Origin: Micromonospora sp. WMMD1102
GTDB taxonomy: Bacteria > Actinomycetota > Actinomycetes > Mycobacteriales > Micromonosporaceae
Length of the DNA stretch: 64,000 nucleotides
Assembly: GCF_029626265.1 (NCBI RefSeq)
Contig: NZ_JARUBN010000001.1
Coordinates: forward strand, 3,162,001-3,226,000
Direction: 5' to 3'
Shown one piece after another: positions 35,740 to 43,849 of this stretch; within the stretch, counting starts at the first letter, position 1; the number at the start of each line of letters is the position of its first letter. Position numbers and translations under genes: made by a program. Under the pieces are notes generated by a model, which searched no databases, was not told the origin of the DNA, and saw nothing but the letters and a program-made list of their open reading frames with translations.

Positions 35740-35761
35740 GACCGCATGTTATTTTGGACTC

Positions 35762-35785
35762 GAATTATTCGTCAACGAATAATTC
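35762..35785 (+). promoter_or_regulatory. MarR operator between the MFS and MarR genes
   Basis: A perfect dyad, GAATTATTCG and its complement CGAATAATTC around TCAA, is centred in the 69-bp divergent promoter. Its AT richness and position are typical of a MarR autoregulatory operator that also represses the adjacent exporter. Confidence 0.75.
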
Positions 35786-35808
35786 CGCTTCGACGTAGGA
35801 TCGTCGAC

Positions 35809-36312
35809 GTGGCGCACCAGGAGGACTGGACCGACGGACACGTCGCCCGCTGGCGGCCCGTGCTCCCCGACCTCGACCCAGAGGTGGAAGGCGCGGTCAC
35901 CCGAGCCAAGCTGCTGGCCAGCCATCTGCGCCGGGTCCGGGAGAAGTCGCTGGTCGACTTCGACCTCCAGCGCTCCGAGTTCGACACCCTGCACGCGCTC
36001 GCCGGCCGGCACGGCCGGGCAGTCCCCTCCGAACTCGCCGACGACCTCAACCTGGCGCCGCCCTCGGTCACCGCCCGGATCGACGCCCTGGTCGCCCGCG
36101 GCTACGTCCGGCGGACACCGTCACAGACCGACCGCCGCCGGGTCGACATCGAGCTGACCGAGCAGGGCCGGGGCGCCTGGCTCGGCGCGATGGACATCCT
36201 CGGCCACGAGGAGTACAGGCTGCTCGGCGCGCTCACCGCCGACGAGCGGCGTACCCTGTCCGACCTGCTGCGCCGGGTCATGCTCGTCGCCGAGCGACCG
36301 CCGGCGCCCTGA
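35809..36312 (+). CDS. MarR family transcriptional regulator
   Basis: This 167-aa winged-helix regulator contains FDLQRSEFDTLHALAGRHGR, the recognition region PSELADDLNLAPPSVTARID and the wing DRRRVDIELTEQGRGAW. The start GTG at 35809 gives VAHQEDWTDGHVARWRP. It is divergent from an MFS exporter and autoregulates through 35762-35785 by inference. Confidence 0.92.
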   Translation: MAHQEDWTDGHVARWRPVLPDLDPEVEGAVTRAKLLASHLRRVREKSLVDFDLQRSEFDTLHALAGRHGRAVPSELADDLNLAPPSVTARIDALVARGYVRRTPSQTDRRRVDIELTEQGRGAWLGAMDILGHEEYRLLGALTADERRTLSDLLRRVMLVAERPPAP

Positions 36313-36381
36313 CCGGGCCGGGCACGTCCACGACCGCCCGCCCACACGGCGTCGCCTCAGGGTTCCAAGTCGCGCGTCGCG

Positions 36382-36699
36382 TCAGAGTTCGAACAGGTCC
36401 CGCAGGGCCTCGTTGATCCGGGACATGCTCGCCCCGGTCGCCATCCCGACCCGCTCCACCGCGACCGAGGACGGAATCCGGCGCAGCCGGTTGACCACCA
36501 CGACCCCGGCCACCGGATCCGTCTCGGCCAGCGGCACCGCGAACGGCGGCAGATCACTGCTGCCGCGCTGCCGGACGATAGGAGCGCAGTACGGTGCGGC
36601 GGACGGCCGGTCGTTGTGCCCCTCGCCGGAAAGCACCACCACCCGGTGCCTCGCCTGCTGGGTACGGTCGCCGACGGTCCAGATCTCGCCCCGGTTCAC
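36382..36699 (-). CDS. PemK/MazF-type toxin
   Basis: This 105-aa protein begins MNRGEIWTVGDRTQQARHRV, the N-terminal RGEIW signature of PemK/MazF-like endoribonucleases. It continues with RVVVLSGEGHN and APIVRQRGSSDLPPFAVPL, and the C-terminal helix starts GASMSRINEALRDLFEL. It overlaps its antitoxin by 4 nt (GTGA), the usual coupled arrangement with the antitoxin first. Confidence 0.85.
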   Translation of the reverse strand: MNRGEIWTVGDRTQQARHRVVVLSGEGHNDRPSAAPYCAPIVRQRGSSDLPPFAVPLAETDPVAGVVVVNRLRRIPSSVAVERVGMATGASMSRINEALRDLFEL

Positions 36700-36947
36700 G
36701 CGGCGCCGGCCAGGTCGGACCAGCCCGCGTCGACCCGGTCGGCGTACCGGTCGAAGGCGTCGAGCTCGTCGCGCACCTCCGGATGGGCCGCGAGCCACGC
36801 CTCGTGCTCCCGGGCGGCGGCGCGCAGCGCCTCCCTGCGGACCGCACGGTCGACCCAGGCCGCCAGGGCCAGCCCGTCCCGCTCCGCCGCGGCACGGGCC
36901 CGGGCGAGAGTGTCCGGGTCCAGGCTCAGCGTGACCTTGTCCGCCAT
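36696..36947 (-). CDS. Antitoxin partner of the PemK/MazF-type toxin
   Basis: This 83-aa protein opens MADKVTLSLDPDTLARARAA, a ribbon-helix-helix-like N-terminus. An acidic/Ala-rich helical tail follows (HPEVRDELDAFDRYADRVDA) that would wrap the toxin. Its TGA overlaps the toxin GTG. The pair sits alone between the MarR and two-component genes, and autoregulation by the RHH domain is expected. Confidence 0.82.
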   Translation of the reverse strand: MADKVTLSLDPDTLARARAAAERDGLALAAWVDRAVRREALRAAAREHEAWLAAHPEVRDELDAFDRYADRVDAGWSDLAGAA

Positions 36948-36985
36948 AACCGCCGATGGTACGCCCGGGTGCCGCGACACGCCGG

Positions 36986-37645
36986 TCAGCGGGCCGGCGC
37001 CACCAGCCCGGACTCGTACGCGATGATCACGAGCTGGACCCGGTCCCGGGCGCCGAGCTTGGTCAGCAGCCGGGCCACGTGCGACTTGGTGGTCGCCATC
37101 GTGATGAACAGCTCGTCGGCGATCTCGCTGTTCGACCGGCCCTGCCCGATCAGCACCAGCACCTCCCGCTCCCGCTCGGTGATGCCGGCGACCGGACGTA
37201 CCGGGCGGGCGGCCCGCGCGCCGGCCCCGACGAAGTCCCCGATCAGCCGGCGGGTCACGGCCGGTGCGATCAGCGCGTCACCGGCGGCGACGACCCGGAT
37301 CGCCCCGAGGATGTCGTCCACCGCCATGTCCTTGACCAGGAAACCGCTGGCACCGGCCCGCAGCGCACCGTAGACGTGCTCGTCCTCGTCGAAGGTGGTC
37401 AACACCAGCACCCGGGTCGGCCCGCCGGCGGCGACGATCTGCCGGGTCGCCTCGATTCCGTCCGTGCCGGGCATCCGGATGTCCATCAGCACCACGTCCG
37501 GCCGGACGTCCCGGGCCAGCTCGACCGCCTCGGCGCCGGTGCCCGCCTCGCCGACCACGGTCAGGTCGCCGGTGTCCGCCATCAGCACCCGCAGACCCGA
37601 CCGGACCAGCGGCTGGTCGTCGGCGAGCACCACCCGGACGCTCAT
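36986..37645 (-). CDS. NarL/LuxR-family response regulator
   Basis: This 219-aa regulator has a receiver with acidic pocket DD at 9-10, phospho-acceptor Asp55 in DVVLMDIRMPGTDG, Thr in VLVLTTFDED and Lys in GFLVKDMAVDD. The C-terminal LuxR HTH contains ITEREREVLVLIGQGRSNSE and ITMATTKSHVARLLTKLGAR. It overlaps the histidine kinase by 4 nt (ATGA), so the two form a two-component pair. Confidence 0.95.
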   Translation of the reverse strand: MSVRVVLADDQPLVRSGLRVLMADTGDLTVVGEAGTGAEAVELARDVRPDVVLMDIRMPGTDGIEATRQIVAAGGPTRVLVLTTFDEDEHVYGALRAGASGFLVKDMAVDDILGAIRVVAAGDALIAPAVTRRLIGDFVGAGARAARPVRPVAGITEREREVLVLIGQGRSNSEIADELFITMATTKSHVARLLTKLGARDRVQLVIIAYESGLVAPAR

Positions 37646-38862
37646 CCCGGCACCGCCGGGGTCGACGCGGCCTCCGGCAGCGGCAGCCGGGCCAGCACCC
37701 GGAAACCAGCACCGGCGACCGGGCCGGCCTCGAAGTCGCCGTGCAGCAGCGCTACCCGCTCCCGCATGCCGGTGATCCCGTAGCCGGTGGCGGCGACCGG
37801 CCCGCCCCGCCCCTCGTCCAGCACCTCGACGACGAGGTCCTCGGCCCGGTAGTCGAGGGTGACCCGGCAGTCCGGCACACCGGCGTGCCGGACGACGTTC
37901 GTCACCGCCTCCTGCACGATCCGGTACGCCGACAGCTCGATCTCGGCGGGCAGCGGGCGTGGCTCTCCGTGCCGGCACACCTCGACCCGCACCCCCGCCT
38001 CCGCCGTTCCCGTCGCCAGCCGGTCGAGGTCGGCGAGTCCGGGCGCCGGTTCCCGGGACGCCGGCCCGGCCGGGTCGGCCTGGCGCAGCCGGCCGAGTAC
38101 CCGGCGCAGCCCGGCCAGGGTTTCCCGGCTGGTCGTCTCGATCGCCGAGAGCGCGGCACCGGCCTCGGCGGGCTGTGAGTGGATCACCCGGCTGCCCACC
38201 CCGGCCTGGATGGCGATGATGCCGATGCTGTGCGCCACCATGTCGTGCAGTTCGCGGGCGATCCGCAGGCGTTCGGCGGTGACCGCCTGGGCGGTGGCCT
38301 GGGACCGCAGCGCCTCGGCGTACCGCCGCCGGGCCCGGACCGAGTTCCCGATCATCCAGCTGGCCAGCATCGCCAGCAGCGGGATCTCCGGTTGGAAGAC
38401 CGGGCTGTCGTCGACTGGCCGGAGGTAGCCGATCAGGATCTCGGCACAGAGCGCCAGCACCGCCACGGTCACCGATCCCCGGCGCGACCTGGTCGCCGCG
38501 ACGAACCCGACGACCAGGTCGACCGCCAGCAGTTGCAGGTACCGCAGGTCGCTCAGGTAGTCCGGGTGCGAGTGGATCGCCAACGTCATCGTCACCGAGC
38601 CGAGCAGCATCAGGGCGAGGGTGACAAGTGGTGCCCGCCGCAGCAGGACGGCCGGCAGTGCCATCGCCAGCGCCGGCAGTGCGTACCGGGGAACGGTGTC
38701 CAGCGCGCTGTAGAAGGCTAGGGGACCGCCTGAGACGAACGTCACGGTGAGTAGCAGGACGAGCGGGAACGCGACGAGGGCGGAGCAGACCAGCGCCGTG
38801 CGTACCGCCCTCGGCAGGCGGTGTCGCAGCGGTGGCCGGAGCGGGTGTGCGGTGGCGTCCAC
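37642..38862 (-). CDS. Sensor histidine kinase (HPK7, NarL partner)
   Basis: This 406-aa kinase has an N-terminal membrane domain of about five to six helices and no large extracellular sensor. The HisKA_3 motif RIARELHDMVAHS carries the phospho-His at about residue 206. The ATPase has N box IVQEAVTNVVRHA and G box EGRGG...GYGITGMRERVALL. It is probably an intramembrane-sensing kinase; the signal is unknown. It is upstream of and coupled to its response regulator. Confidence 0.93.
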   Translation of the reverse strand: MDATAHPLRPPLRHRLPRAVRTALVCSALVAFPLVLLLTVTFVSGGPLAFYSALDTVPRYALPALAMALPAVLLRRAPLVTLALMLLGSVTMTLAIHSHPDYLSDLRYLQLLAVDLVVGFVAATRSRRGSVTVAVLALCAEILIGYLRPVDDSPVFQPEIPLLAMLASWMIGNSVRARRRYAEALRSQATAQAVTAERLRIARELHDMVAHSIGIIAIQAGVGSRVIHSQPAEAGAALSAIETTSRETLAGLRRVLGRLRQADPAGPASREPAPGLADLDRLATGTAEAGVRVEVCRHGEPRPLPAEIELSAYRIVQEAVTNVVRHAGVPDCRVTLDYRAEDLVVEVLDEGRGGPVAATGYGITGMRERVALLHGDFEAGPVAGAGFRVLARLPLPEAASTPAVPG

Positions 38863-39159
38863 GCGGCGAGACTAGCCATCGGCCGGCCGGGCCGGCATCC
38901 GTCCACGGGCGTAATACCGCAGGCTGGTGGCGGTCCGCGGATCCGACGCACCGGCCGGAAGTACGACCGGACGCCAGGGTGACCGTGCTCGCGGACAATG
39001 CCCGGCAGCCGGGGAGGTCCGCGATGACCCGGATGGGTTGGCGGCCCGCCGGCTCGGCGGCGTACCGCTTCGCCTGTCCGGATCCGCCGAGCCGTAGCGT
39101 ACGGAGGGCGGAGGTGACCGGAGGCGGAGTGGCCCGGACCGGGGCGATGGGGCGGGGGT

Positions 39160-39654
39160 ATGGACGGCGGCACCGAACAGGACCGGCGATGGTTGAGGTC
39201 GGCCATCGCGCTGTCCCGGCTCTCGCCGCCGTCGCCCAGCCACTACGCCGTCGGTGCGATCATCGTCGACGGGCACGGGACCGCGCTGGCTACCGGTTAC
39301 ACCGGCGAGACCGACCCGCACTACCACGCGGAGGAGGCCGCCCTGGCGAAGCTGTCCGGCCGCACCGGACCGGAACTGAACCGGGCGACGATCTACACCT
39401 CGATGGAGCCCTGCACCGTCCGCAGGTCGCGGCCGGATCCCTGCACCGAGCTGCTGCTCGACGCCGGCATCGGGCGGGTGGTACTGGCCCTGCGGGAGCC
39501 GCTGCTCTTCGCCGACTGCGACGGCGTGGAGACCCTGCGCGGTGCCGGGGTGGCCGTGGTCGAGATCGGCGAACTGGGTCACCTCGTGACCGCGGTCAAC
39601 GCGCACGTCCTGTCGTCGGCCGACCGTGCCCGGGGCACCAGGTCCGCCGGGTGA
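39160..39654 (+). CDS. Cytidine/deoxycytidylate or RibD-like deaminase
   Basis: This 164-aa zinc deaminase has YHAEEAALAKLSG (HAE: zinc His and catalytic Glu) and MEPCTVRRSRPDPCTELLLD (PC...C zinc cysteines). The spacing and Ser-Arg content between the Cys residues resemble RibD/riboflavin-type deaminases. The C-terminal strand ADCDGVETLRGAGVAVVEIG supports a RibD-like fold without the reductase domain. The substrate is unassigned. Confidence 0.85.
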   Translation: MDGGTEQDRRWLRSAIALSRLSPPSPSHYAVGAIIVDGHGTALATGYTGETDPHYHAEEAALAKLSGRTGPELNRATIYTSMEPCTVRRSRPDPCTELLLDAGIGRVVLALREPLLFADCDGVETLRGAGVAVVEIGELGHLVTAVNAHVLSSADRARGTRSAG

Positions 39655-39706
39655 GGAACCCGACAGATCGTTGGCAGCACCAACGAGCATGATATCGTTC
39701 GGACGT

Positions 39707-39729
39707 CTAACGTTAGTCATCCTAACGTT
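39707..39729 (+). promoter_or_regulatory. CTAACGTT repeats upstream of the epoxide hydrolase gene
   Basis: The palindrome CTAACGTTAG (39707-39716) is followed by a second CTAACGTT (39722-39729), 36 bp before the epoxide hydrolase start. Repeated AT-containing dyads here suggest a repressor site, possibly for a TetR-type protein encoded elsewhere. Confidence 0.5.
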
Positions 39730-39764
39730 TTTTGGCGGTAGCCCTGTCCTCCGGGAGCGCAACC

Positions 39765-40856
39765 ATGATCAAGCCGTTTCGCGTCCACATCCCCCAGACC
39801 GATCTCGACGACCTGGCCGACCGGCTCGCCCGCACCCGCTGGCCCAACGAGGTGGCCGACGCCGGATGGGACTACGGCTTCCCACTGGCCCGGCTCAAGG
39901 ACCTGGCCGAGTACTGGCGCACCGGCTACGACTGGCGCGAGCACGAGGCCGAACTCAACACACTCCCCCACTTCACCACCGAGATCGACAACCAGAACAT
40001 CCACTTCGTCCACGTCCGGTCCCCGAAGCCGGACGCGCTCGCGCTGGTCCTCACCCACGGCTGGCCCGGCTCGTTCCTGGAGTTCCTCGACGTGATCGAG
40101 CCGCTGTCCCGCGACTTCCACCTGGTCATCCCGTCCATCCCGGGATACGGATTCTCCGGGCCGACCCACGAACGCGGCTGGGACATCGGCCGGATCGCGC
40201 GGGCCTGGGCCGAGCTGATGCGCCGGCTCGGCTACCAGCGGTACGGGGCACAGGGTGGCGACTTCGGCTCGGGCATCTCGACGGCGCTCGGTGCGGTGGC
40301 ACCCGAGCGGGTCGTCGGAGTACACGTCAACTACCTGCCGACCCGGCCGCTCCCGGACGCCGACCTCGCCCTGTCCGAGACCGACGAGGCCCGGCTGGAC
40401 AAGATCAGGCAGCTGATGGCGAACCGCCCGCCGTACCAGGCCCTACAGGCCAGCACCCCGCAGACCGTCGGCTACGCGCTCACCGACTCGCCGGTCGGCC
40501 AACTGGCCTGGATCGCCGAGCGTTTCGCGCAGTGGACGGACCCGCGCACCCCGGTCAGCGACGACCGGATGCTCACCGACGTCTCGCTCTACTGGCTGAC
40601 CGCCACCGCCGCCTCCTCGGCCCGACTGCACCGCGAGACACCCCGCCGGCTGCAACCGTGCCCGGTACCGGTCGGCGTCGCGGTCTTCGCCCACGACATC
40701 ACCCAGCCGGTACGGCCGCTGGCCGAGCGGCTCTTCGACATCCGGCACTGGTCGGAATTCGACCGGGGCGGCCACTTCGCCGCGATGGAGGTGCCGGAAC
40801 TGCTCGCCGAGGACGTCCGGAAGTTCTTCCTCGCCCGGATCCCGGACGACCGGTAG
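39765..40856 (+). CDS. Epoxide hydrolase (alpha/beta-hydrolase)
   Basis: This 363-aa protein has the N-terminal EHN domain of microsomal-type epoxide hydrolases (MIKPFRVHIPQTDLDDLADR, ARTRWPNEV, WREHEAELNTLPHF). The oxyanion motif HGWPGSFLEF, nucleophile Asp in YGAQGGDFGSGIS and catalytic His near FDRGGHFAAMEVPE are present. It hydrolyses epoxides to diols. The ATG at 39765 begins at the conserved MIKPFRV. Confidence 0.92.
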   Translation: MIKPFRVHIPQTDLDDLADRLARTRWPNEVADAGWDYGFPLARLKDLAEYWRTGYDWREHEAELNTLPHFTTEIDNQNIHFVHVRSPKPDALALVLTHGWPGSFLEFLDVIEPLSRDFHLVIPSIPGYGFSGPTHERGWDIGRIARAWAELMRRLGYQRYGAQGGDFGSGISTALGAVAPERVVGVHVNYLPTRPLPDADLALSETDEARLDKIRQLMANRPPYQALQASTPQTVGYALTDSPVGQLAWIAERFAQWTDPRTPVSDDRMLTDVSLYWLTATAASSARLHRETPRRLQPCPVPVGVAVFAHDITQPVRPLAERLFDIRHWSEFDRGGHFAAMEVPELLAEDVRKFFLARIPDDR

Positions 40857-40957
40857 ACCGCCGCCCGCCGGCAACTTCCCCGAGATCGGCCCGCGGGTGA
40901 ACGCCGATCAGGTGGGCTACGCCCAGCTCACCGGCCTCCCGGCCGGTGCGGCCTCGT

Positions 40958-41472
40958 TCAGAGCCGCCGGACGCGCAGCACACAGGTCAGCATGGGGAGG
41001 GTGAACTCGCCGGCCGCGGTCTCCGGCGTAGCCGCCAGGAAGGTGCGGATCCGGTCGAGCGTTGCCGTCCGCTGCCGTTCCGGCATGACCAGCATCCCCG
41101 CCCTGGTGCCAAGCGTCGCGACGAGCGAGTCGGCGGTACGGCGCTGCCCGTGCGGGAACCCGGTCTGCTCCGGTGCGCCGAACCGCGCCGGCCCGCCCGT
41201 CCTGGGCAGGTGCATGCCGGCCGTCTCGGCACGCCAGCTGGCCGGCGTGTCACGCGGGCCGACCGCCGCGCTGCCGCTGACCCGGGCCAGCCCGGCGACA
41301 CCGTGGCGGCGAGCTTGCCGGTCCCGGCGCCCAGGTCGAGCACCCGTCGGCCGGGCGCGGGCTCCAGCGCCCAGCGCACCGCGGCCTGCGCGTAGTCCGG
41401 GCGGTGCTCGGCGTACGCGGTCGCGGCCGCACCGAACGACGACGCGTACCGGAGTCGGATCTCCTGTTCCAC
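40958..41472 (-). pseudogene. Class I SAM-dependent methyltransferase with internal deletion
   Basis: The start (GTG 41472) gives MEQEIRLRYASSFGAAATAY and motif I VLDLGAGTGKLAATV. The frame then degenerates, and the C-terminal part is found in another frame (MHLPRTGGPARFGAPEQTGF, then LVMPERQRTATLDRIRTFLA). The central methyltransferase core, motifs II-IV, is missing. It lies just downstream of XerC copy 2. Confidence 0.8.
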
Positions 41473-41504
41473 GTGATCAACCTACTGCGCCGGTCCCGGC
41501 GGCG

Positions 41505-42500
41505 TCAGTGGCGCCGACGGGACCGGGCCGCCCAGATCACGTACGCGGGATCGCGGTCGAGGTTGTGCCGGTCCCGGTCGTACCGGCGGGTGGTCCGCGG
41601 GTCGGCGTGCCCCATCGCGTCCTGCACGTCCTCCAGGGACACCCCCTCGCTCCGGGCGGTGGTGGCGAACGCGTGCCGCAGCGAGTGCGGCGACAGTCGC
41701 GCCCACGCGGGGATGCCGGCCACCCGGGCGAGCCGGCGGACCAGCCGGAACACCGATTTCCGGTCCAGTCGGGCGCCGGTCGCGGTGACCAGCAGTGGAC
41801 CGGTCAACTCCGGCACGGTCCGCCCCTGGGCGGCGGCCCGGGCAGCCAGGTAGGCGTCCACCGCGTACGCCGTGCCCGGGGTGAGGGCGCGACGGCGCAT
41901 CTTGCCGCCCTTGCCGACGAAGCGGATGCTGCGATGCCCACGCTCGGTACCCAGGTCGGCCAGGTCCAACGAGATCAACTCGCCGACCCGCAGCCCCAGG
42001 TCGGCCAGCAGACTGATGGTGGCCCGGTTCCGGACGGCGGTCGGTCCGGTGTCGGCCCCGGCGGCCGCCAGCAGCGCATCGACCTCGTCGGAGGTCAACC
42101 CGACGGTGCCGGAATGGTCCCGGTCGACCCGGGGGCGGTCGGCGCCGGCCACCGGATTGGCGTCGACCGCGTGCAACCTGACCAGGAACTCGTACCAGCT
42201 GGACAGCGCGGAGAGCCGGCGGGCGACGGTACTCGGGGTGAGCGGGCGACCACTGCGCAGCCCCAGCGTCTCCTCCAGTTCGCGGGCGTACGTGTTGACG
42301 TCGAGGAACGTGGCCCGCAGCGGGTCGAGCGCCCGGTTCCCGCACCAACCCAGCCAGCCCGCGACGTCCCGCCGGTACGCGTCGCGGGTGTGCGCGGACA
42401 GCCGCCGGTTGTCCAGCCAGGCTTCGGTGAAATCGGCGGACCCCGCGGCTGCCGACATGGGACCGCCCGACCGGCGGGGCACGATCTCGGAAGACGGCAT
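41505..42500 (-). CDS. Tyrosine recombinase XerC-like, copy 2
   Basis: This 331-aa paralogue of the recombinase at 32096-33088 has long identical stretches, for example around the catalytic boxes (SPHSLRHAFATTARSEG; GHADPRTTRRY). Catalytic Arg (GLRVGELISLDL), Lys (FVGKGGKMRRRA), His-Arg and Tyr are all present, so it should be active. The N-terminus MPSSEIVPRRSGGP differs from copy 1. It borders the pseudogene-rich zone, where a recombinase of this type could take part in rearrangement. Confidence 0.9.
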   Translation of the reverse strand: MPSSEIVPRRSGGPMSAAAGSADFTEAWLDNRRLSAHTRDAYRRDVAGWLGWCGNRALDPLRATFLDVNTYARELEETLGLRSGRPLTPSTVARRLSALSSWYEFLVRLHAVDANPVAGADRPRVDRDHSGTVGLTSDEVDALLAAAGADTGPTAVRNRATISLLADLGLRVGELISLDLADLGTERGHRSIRFVGKGGKMRRRALTPGTAYAVDAYLAARAAAQGRTVPELTGPLLVTATGARLDRKSVFRLVRRLARVAGIPAWARLSPHSLRHAFATTARSEGVSLEDVQDAMGHADPRTTRRYDRDRHNLDRDPAYVIWAARSRRRH

Positions 42501-42589
42501 GTGCGGAAGACTCCCAGCTGGTAGGCGGGTTCGTGTCGAGGCGCGCCCGCCAGCACGTCACCGTCGGCGGCGCCCGCTATCCTCCCGAC

Positions 42590-43057
42590 GTGCTCTCCCA
42601 GGTCCGCGGCCTGTCCCGCCACTTCACCGAGGAAACACTCCGGGCGTACCTGTTGGACCGCTCGACCCGCGCCGAGGGCGGCTGCCTCGTCGTACGCGGC
42701 TACGGTAGCCGGCGGGGCGTACCGCAGAAGGTCGCGGGCCGGGCATGGGCGCACATCGCCGCGTACGTCGTATTCGTCGGTGACTACGACCCCGGGCTGG
42801 AGGTCGACCGCGTCTGCGGTGTGCCGGACTGTATCGAGCCGACCCACCTGCGTCAGCTCAGCCATGCCGAGAACTGTCGTGACCGCAGGCAGCGGCCCCG
42901 GTGCCGCAACGGGCACGACCGTGAGATCGACAGCCGCACCGGCCGCTTTCGCGAGGTCTGCCGACGGTGCAACAGCGAGACGCAGAAGCGGTGGCGCGAA
43001 CGGCAGGCCCGCCAGGTCGCCGAGGGCCGCGCCCGGTACGGCCGCACGACGGACTGA
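42590..43057 (+). CDS. HNH endonuclease-like protein
   Basis: This protein of about 155 aa contains AHIAAYVVFVGDYDPGLEVD followed by RVCGVPDCIEPTHLRQLSHA and EN, the HNH layout of small homing-type nucleases. The first His, expected after VD, is Arg here. A downstream C-x2-H...C-x2-C set (CRNGH, CRRCN) may bind zinc. The tail is basic (QKRWRERQARQ). The open frame extends upstream to a GTG at 42533, and the start is uncertain. Activity is doubtful without the first His. Confidence 0.72.
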   Translation: MLSQVRGLSRHFTEETLRAYLLDRSTRAEGGCLVVRGYGSRRGVPQKVAGRAWAHIAAYVVFVGDYDPGLEVDRVCGVPDCIEPTHLRQLSHAENCRDRRQRPRCRNGHDREIDSRTGRFREVCRRCNSETQKRWRERQARQVAEGRARYGRTTD

Positions 43058-43119
43058 CGTTCGGCTCGCCGGACGAAGACGCCCCCGGACGGTTCGGCAC
43101 GGGCGTGCGGCAGCCCAGG

Positions 43120-43410
43120 TCAGGCGCAGTGCCCGCAGCACGCTGTCGCGGGTGTGCCGGGTGCCGGCGGGGGCGGGCTCGTGCGGGAGCGGGTCTCGTT
43201 GGCCAGCACCTTCCAGGCGGGGCCGAGTAGTCGGGCGATCTCCTCGGCCTGGTAGTAGTCGGCGGGGTCGAAGCCCTTGTCCGGGCGCGCGACCAGATCG
43301 GCGCGGGTGTGGGTGGCGAAGAGCAGCGTGCTGCCGGGGGCGACCGCGTGCAGCAGGCCGCGCAGCGCCGCGTGGTCCGGCTGGTGGCACTGCCGGAGCC
43401 GGCCGGGGCC
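43120..43410 (-). pseudogene. SAM-dependent methyltransferase, C-terminal relic
   Basis: Minus-strand translation gives HQPDHAALRGLLHAVAPGST then LLFATHTRADLVARPDKGFD and PADYYQAEEIARLLGPAWKV, a recognisable methyltransferase C-terminal half. A frameshift follows near 43175, and the family-like end (HTRDSVLRALRL) continues in another frame. There is no N-terminal Rossmann half. A truncated and frameshifted relic. Confidence 0.65.
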
Positions 43411-43509
43411 TCTACCCCGGGCAGGCCACCGCGAGTGGCCGGTGTCGGCGCGGGACGGCTGCGCTACACCAGGCTGACTCGTTACGCCTCATAACTGTCA
43501 TTATGGTGC

Positions 43510-43529
43510 GCGCCGCTTACAAGCGGCGC
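43510..43529 (+). terminator. GC hairpin in the gene-free stretch left of the second transposon
   Basis: GCGCCGCTT and its complement AAGCGGCGC are separated by two bases (8-bp stem with a 4-nt loop). It is a possible terminator for the relic genes on either side. Confidence 0.4.
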
Positions 43530-43556
43530 GGCGCTCCTCCACTCTCGTGTCGGGCG

Positions 43557-43590
43557 ATTACTGAATTACCAGTATTGGCAATCCAGTAAT
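43557..43590 (+). repeat. AT-rich imperfect inverted repeat
   Basis: ATTACTGAATT (43557-43567) and AATCCAGTAAT (43580-43590) form an 11-bp dyad with one mismatch, with a nested CCAGTATTGG in the loop. It is strikingly AT-rich for this genome and lies 134 bp left of the second transposon. It may be a former element end or recombination site. No gene is seen from 43500 to 43718. Confidence 0.45.
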
Positions 43591-43723
43591 AATTCGGACT
43601 TGCGGTGCTGACAGTCAGCCCGGGAGAACCTCGAGCACGGACGTCCGGGTGCAGAAGTGCGGGTAGAGCGGCGGGGAGCTGGCCGGTTCCTCGGATCGGC
43701 GGGACGGGGATGCGCGCCGGCTG

Positions 43724-43762
43724 GGGGTGCTGGTAAGAAACGTGTCACCAGCCGCAAACGAG
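43724..43762 (+). repeat. Left terminal inverted repeat of the second Tn3-family transposon
   Basis: A 39-bp end beginning GGGGTGCTGGTAAGAAACG. It differs from the complement of the right end at two positions (G/C exchanges). It is preceded by the GGCTG duplication. Confidence 0.92.
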
Positions 43763-43849
43763 AGTGATCGCGCTGGTCAGGAGGGTGGGGTGCGGCCCCG
43801 CCGAGGGGTGGCCCTGAGCCTGGGGCCTGGTACGACATGATGTCCGGCT

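Noticed and set aside
43566..43838. Minus-strand ORF across the left end of the second transposon
   Set aside because: It crosses the target duplication and the terminal repeat and has no gene-like composition.
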